Part shown: piece by piece, positions 61,256-64,000 of the stretch
How positions within the stretch are numbered: position 1 is the stretch's first letter
Layout of the letters: every line of letters begins with the position of its first letter
Assembly: GCA_043585095.1 (NCBI GenBank)
Contig: CP121321.1
Span: 930,001 to 994,000, forward strand
DNA length: 64,000 bases
Direction of reading: 5' to 3'
Origin: JANQIO01 sp043585095
GTDB lineage: Bacteria > Pseudomonadota > Gammaproteobacteria > Pseudomonadales > Halieaceae
The notes under the pieces: generated by a model
Told to the model about the DNA's origin: nothing
The model's input: the letters and a program-made list of their open reading frames with translations, nothing else
Database searches by the model: none
Program-made: the position numbers and the translations under genes

Positions 61256-62487
61256 TGCTGCATAAAGTGTGGCTGTGGCTGTTCCTGATTGCTTTTGCAT
61301 CGAGTATTTTTCAGTGGCTTTTTGGCGCTGATGCCGACGTGTTCCAGCGCATGGTCACGGCCATGTTCGATATGGCCGGGCTGACCGTGGAATTAGCGTT
61401 GGGGCTCATTGGTTTGATGGCACTGTGGCTGGGGGTGATGTCCTTAGGCGAAGCCAGCGGGCTAGTCGATAAGCTAGCGCGGGCCCTGTCGCCGCTATTC
61501 ACACGGTTGATGCCGGAGGTGCCCGCAGGTCATCCGGCAATTTCTTCAATGACCTTAAACCTCTCCGCGAACGTTTTGGGTTTGGATAATGCGGCGACAC
61601 CTCTGGGCATACGGGCGATGAAAGATCTGCAAACCCTGAACCCGACACCGGATACCGCCAGTAACGCGCAGATTCTTTTTCTCGTTTTGAACACATCGTC
61701 TGTCACGCTGTTTCCCGTTACCGTGTTGCTTTACCGGGCGCAATTGGGATCCGCAGACCCCGCCGCTGTTTTTATCCCCATCCTGATTGCTACCAGCTGC
61801 TCTACACTGGCCGGGTTGCTGGTCACCGCCTGGGTTCAGCGCCTGAAGCTGCGGGATACAGTGGTACTCGGCTGGCTGGTTGGGGCATTTGCATTGCTGC
61901 TGGCACTGGTGGGGTATTTTTCAACGCTGACAGCAAGCGCTTTGCAAGCCCAGTCCAGTCTGATCGCAAATTTCTTGATTCTTTCGCTAGTTATGCTTTT
62001 CCTGTTGGCGGCACATCGCAAGCAAATCAATGTGTACGAGACCTTCGTCTCGGGCGCTAAAGAGGGTTTTGCGACCGCGATCGACCTGATTCCCTACCTC
62101 CTGGCCATGCTGGTTGCCATCGGACTGTTTCGAGCCAGTGGCGCGCTGGATCTGTTGCTGAATGGCCTACGTGCGCTACTGGCGCCGCTGGGAGCGGATT
62201 TACGCTGGGTAGATGCCATGCCCACAGCGCTCATGAAGCCGCTGTCTGGCAGCGGCGCCAGGGCTATGATGGTGGATACCATGAATACCTTCGGCGTCGA
62301 CTCGTTTCAAGGCCGGCTGGCGGCAACGTTACAGGGTTCCACCGAAACCACGTTTTACGTATTGGCAGTGTATTTTGGTGCCGCAGGCATCCGCCATGCG
62401 CGCCATGCTCTAGCCTGTGGACTGGCAGCAGACGCGGCGGGCATTTCTGCCGCTATATTTGTAAGTTATTGGTTTTATGGGAATTAG
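61255..62487 (+). CDS. Gate-domain (nucleoside recognition, SpmA-SpmB-like) membrane protein
   Basis: A 410-residue polytopic membrane protein with about ten hydrophobic segments. Two gate domains can be recognised: the first half has MPEVPAGHPAISSMTLNLSANVLGLDNAATPLGIRAMKDLQ, a hallmark of SpmA; the second half has FVSGAKEGFATAIDLIPYLLAMLVAIGLFRASGALD and PLSGSGARAMMVD, a hallmark of SpmB. Non-sporulating bacteria carry this as a fused protein of unknown, perhaps transport, function. It is translationally coupled to the hydrolase before it. No operon partner follows. Confidence 0.88.
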   Translation: MLHKVWLWLFLIAFASSIFQWLFGADADVFQRMVTAMFDMAGLTVELALGLIGLMALWLGVMSLGEASGLVDKLARALSPLFTRLMPEVPAGHPAISSMTLNLSANVLGLDNAATPLGIRAMKDLQTLNPTPDTASNAQILFLVLNTSSVTLFPVTVLLYRAQLGSADPAAVFIPILIATSCSTLAGLLVTAWVQRLKLRDTVVLGWLVGAFALLLALVGYFSTLTASALQAQSSLIANFLILSLVMLFLLAAHRKQINVYETFVSGAKEGFATAIDLIPYLLAMLVAIGLFRASGALDLLLNGLRALLAPLGADLRWVDAMPTALMKPLSGSGARAMMVDTMNTFGVDSFQGRLAATLQGSTETTFYVLAVYFGAAGIRHARHALACGLAADAAGISAAIFVSYWFYGN

Positions 62488-62660
62488 TTTCCCATTTCGG
62501 ATGGCTAGTGCAAAATCTGTAGTAACGCGTTAGGCTTTAGGTTCGGGTGTTGTTCCGCGCTCCACGATGGGGCCAAGGTGCTCGATGAATGCTACGTTGC
62601 GGCAACTCGGTAGCGAATATTAGGCCACTGCGGGTGCACCGCTAAGGCGGATTGAGAGCT

Positions 62661-63341
62661 ATGGAATACGCGCAATTCTGCCCTGTCGCCAAGACAGCGG
62701 AGATACTTGGTGAGAAGTGGACGATACTCATTCTTCGCGAGTTGCTCTATGGCACGCATCGCTTTAGCGACTTTCAACGTGCCATCAACGGTATCTCGCC
62801 CACCATGCTCACCAAACGCTTGAAGGAGCTTGAGAGCCACAATTTGGTCGTCAAGGAAGATCACGATTATCGGCTCACGGCAGCCGGTGAGGATTTGGCG
62901 CCACTCGTTCGTCAGTATGCAATATGGGGTATGCGTTGGGGCCGTCAAGAGCTCAGCGAGGCCGAGCTCGATGTCGAGTTATTGTTGTTGGATATCCGGC
63001 GCCGTATTAAAACCGAATTTCTTCCGGAAAGCGGCGCTGTTATCGCGCTGCAACTTACCGATCAGGCTGAACCCAATACCTGGTGGTTCACAGTGGGCAG
63101 CGCAGAGGACAAGCTTGAGAATCGGGAAGTCCTGCTGAGCGATTCTCCACCTGCCAGCGAGGCAGACCTGCTCATCGAGTCAGAACTGCGCCCCTTGATC
63201 GAAATGTGGCTAGGTGATTTGCCGCTACAGGACGCGCTCGTGCAACGGCAGCTTGTGCTAAAAGGCCGGCCGGTACTCATCCGTGCGATTGAGCAGTGGT
63301 TACCGCTGGCACGTTATGCCACGGTTAATCGATCTAACTGA
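62661..63341 (+). CDS. HxlR-family transcriptional regulator with C-terminal extension
   Basis: A 226-residue protein. The winged-helix HxlR domain (residues 1-95) has the typical FCPVAKTAEILGEKWTILILRELLYGTHRFSDFQRAINGISPTMLTKRLKELE; the Cys in CPV is the thiol sensed in redox-active members. Residues 110-226 form a second domain resembling an SCP2 sterol-binding-like fold (VIALQLTDQAEPNTWWFTV), which could bind a hydrophobic ligand. The ATG at MEYAQF is preferred. It faces a partial LLM oxidoreductase gene. Confidence 0.85.
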   Translation: MEYAQFCPVAKTAEILGEKWTILILRELLYGTHRFSDFQRAINGISPTMLTKRLKELESHNLVVKEDHDYRLTAAGEDLAPLVRQYAIWGMRWGRQELSEAELDVELLLLDIRRRIKTEFLPESGAVIALQLTDQAEPNTWWFTVGSAEDKLENREVLLSDSPPASEADLLIESELRPLIEMWLGDLPLQDALVQRQLVLKGRPVLIRAIEQWLPLARYATVNRSN

Positions 63342-63390
63342 ATTAGCGCAGACCAGGGTCGGCTCTGAAGCGGCTGGCTATCGAGATTGC

Positions 63391-64000
63391 TTACACATAA
63401 AGCTCTGCTAATTCTTTAAAGCTGCCCTCCAGCGCCGTGGGCGCCACGCCTTTGACGCGAGGCCTCACTGCTATCAAGTGGGTTAGGCTGAGGGTGTCGC
63501 GCAAGGACGCCAACCTCTCTTTGACTGATCTTACACTGCCCAGCAGGCATACCTCGTCAATATCAGGCTGGTTTTCCCGCCGTATCGGTCCTTGCGGCTG
63601 CATGCGAAGTTGCTGGCGCACTGCATCAACGCTGGCAGTATCGTCGCTGATAAAAACCGTGCGCATGATGGCGCGGGTTTTGGGTTGGGTAAATCCGTGC
63701 TCGGCCAAGGCGCTGTCGTGTAGCGAAAAATTGTGTTTGAGCTCTTTGATACTCTCCAGAGGCGAGGCGAAATAAGGCAGTCCCAAGCGCCCGGCCTGGG
63801 CAATGGCTTTTGGACCAAAGGCGGCAACCCAAAGCTCTGGATGGGGCTGTTGCAGAGGCAATGGTGATAGCGACTGGTCGCCCATTACCGGCGCCCCGGA
63901 CCAGGCCGATTGCATGGTCGCCAGGACTGTATCAAAGCGGCTGCGCTTCTCGGCGATAGGGACACCAAAGGCCTGTAGCATCTCCGCCCTGTAGCCTCGC
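63391..64000 (-). CDS. LLM-class flavin-dependent oxidoreductase (partial, N-terminus beyond window)
   Basis: The C-terminal 202 codons of a luciferase-like flavin/F420 oxidoreductase. The frame is open to the right edge (RGYRAEMLQAFGVPIAEKRSRFDTVLATM), and the family core GYR-x5-FGV with RF-E is clearly inside a longer protein. PELWVAAFGPKAIAQAGRLGLPYFASPLES is typical of the family. The first ATG inside the window is internal. A second member of this family lies at 38.8 kb. Function unknown. Confidence 0.85.
   Translation of the reverse strand, partial: RGYRAEMLQAFGVPIAEKRSRFDTVLATMQSAWSGAPVMGDQSLSPLPLQQPHPELWVAAFGPKAIAQAGRLGLPYFASPLESIKELKHNFSLHDSALAEHGFTQPKTRAIMRTVFISDDTASVDAVRQQLRMQPQGPIRRENQPDIDEVCLLGSVRSVKERLASLRDTLSLTHLIAVRPRVKGVAPTALEGSFKELAELYV

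Noticed and set aside
1..64000. tRNA, rRNA, insertion sequences, prophage or integrase genes
   Set aside because: No transposase, integrase, phage structural or RNA gene signature was seen on either strand; a dedicated RNA scan was not possible.

Overview
The window comes from a GC-rich (by eye roughly mid-50s %) bacterial chromosome. Gene content points to an aerobic, probably marine gammaproteobacterium: an IscR-headed suf operon, a complete Entner-Doudoroff (ED) operon, glutathione-dependent formaldehyde oxidation, a wax-ester synthase, a Tat-exported PhoX and many acyl-CoA/steroid-type oxidoreductases. A Cellvibrionales (Halieaceae or Spongiibacteraceae) host is my inference; no rRNA or tRNA is present to test it.

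Layout. 0-3.6 kb, minus strand: sufB (cut by the window edge), iscR with a near-perfect IscR type 1 site over its promoter, and an SDR/DUF2867 protein. 3.7-13.1 kb, plus strand: a tight central-carbon operon, eda, a catalytic-cysteine-less GAPDH paralogue, gap, ppc, zwf, pgl, edd, facing glk. 14.4-16.8 kb: a small secreted protein, an acyl-CoA synthetase and an adrenodoxin-type ferredoxin. 16.8-19.1 kb: a PhoX-type phosphatase behind tandem Pho-box repeats.

19.1-39.7 kb is the accessory heart of the window. On the minus strand lie genes resembling ChsH2, ChsH1 and Ltp2 in the order of the mycobacterial igr operon, followed by a Baeyer-Villiger/FMO-type monooxygenase. Next come a sulfotransferase, an SLC13 permease, an aminotransferase and an NTF2-like protein. 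Around 29.5 kb a TetR regulator sits between two divergent acyl-CoA dehydrogenases resembling ChsE2 (minus) and ChsE1 (plus). The latter leads into a second DUF35 + Ltp2-like aldolase pair. An HsaA-like flavin monooxygenase, a tandem ~180-bp repeat, and an iron-alcohol dehydrogenase/P450/quinone reductase/LLM oxidoreductase run follow. Together they look like a pathway that oxidises, CoA-activates, dehydrogenates, hydrates and retro-aldol-cleaves the branched side chain of a sterol or isoprenoid-like compound. Substrate and pathway assignment are inference from protein families.

39.7-45.2 kb: an AlgP/histone H1-like lysine-rich protein, a DUF1330 protein, a second TetR with an in-frame 12-bp repeat, then an amidohydrolase, a steroid-type Rieske oxygenase and an acetoacetate-decarboxylase-family protein. 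45.3-54.8 kb is mixed housekeeping: protein phosphatase, AlkB, SDR, arginine-deiminase-fold hydrolase, membrane dipeptidase, alpha/beta hydrolases, ferrochelatase, and a wax-ester synthase with an unusual histone-like tail. 54.8-57.7 kb, minus strand: an unknown protein and the formaldehyde pair fghA/adhC. 57.9-62.5 kb, plus strand: a GCS2-family ligase, an overlapping aspartoacylase-family amidohydrolase, an alpha/beta hydrolase and a gate-domain membrane protein. The window ends with an HxlR regulator and a partial LLM oxidoreductase. I saw no CRISPR array, tRNA, rRNA, insertion sequence or phage gene.
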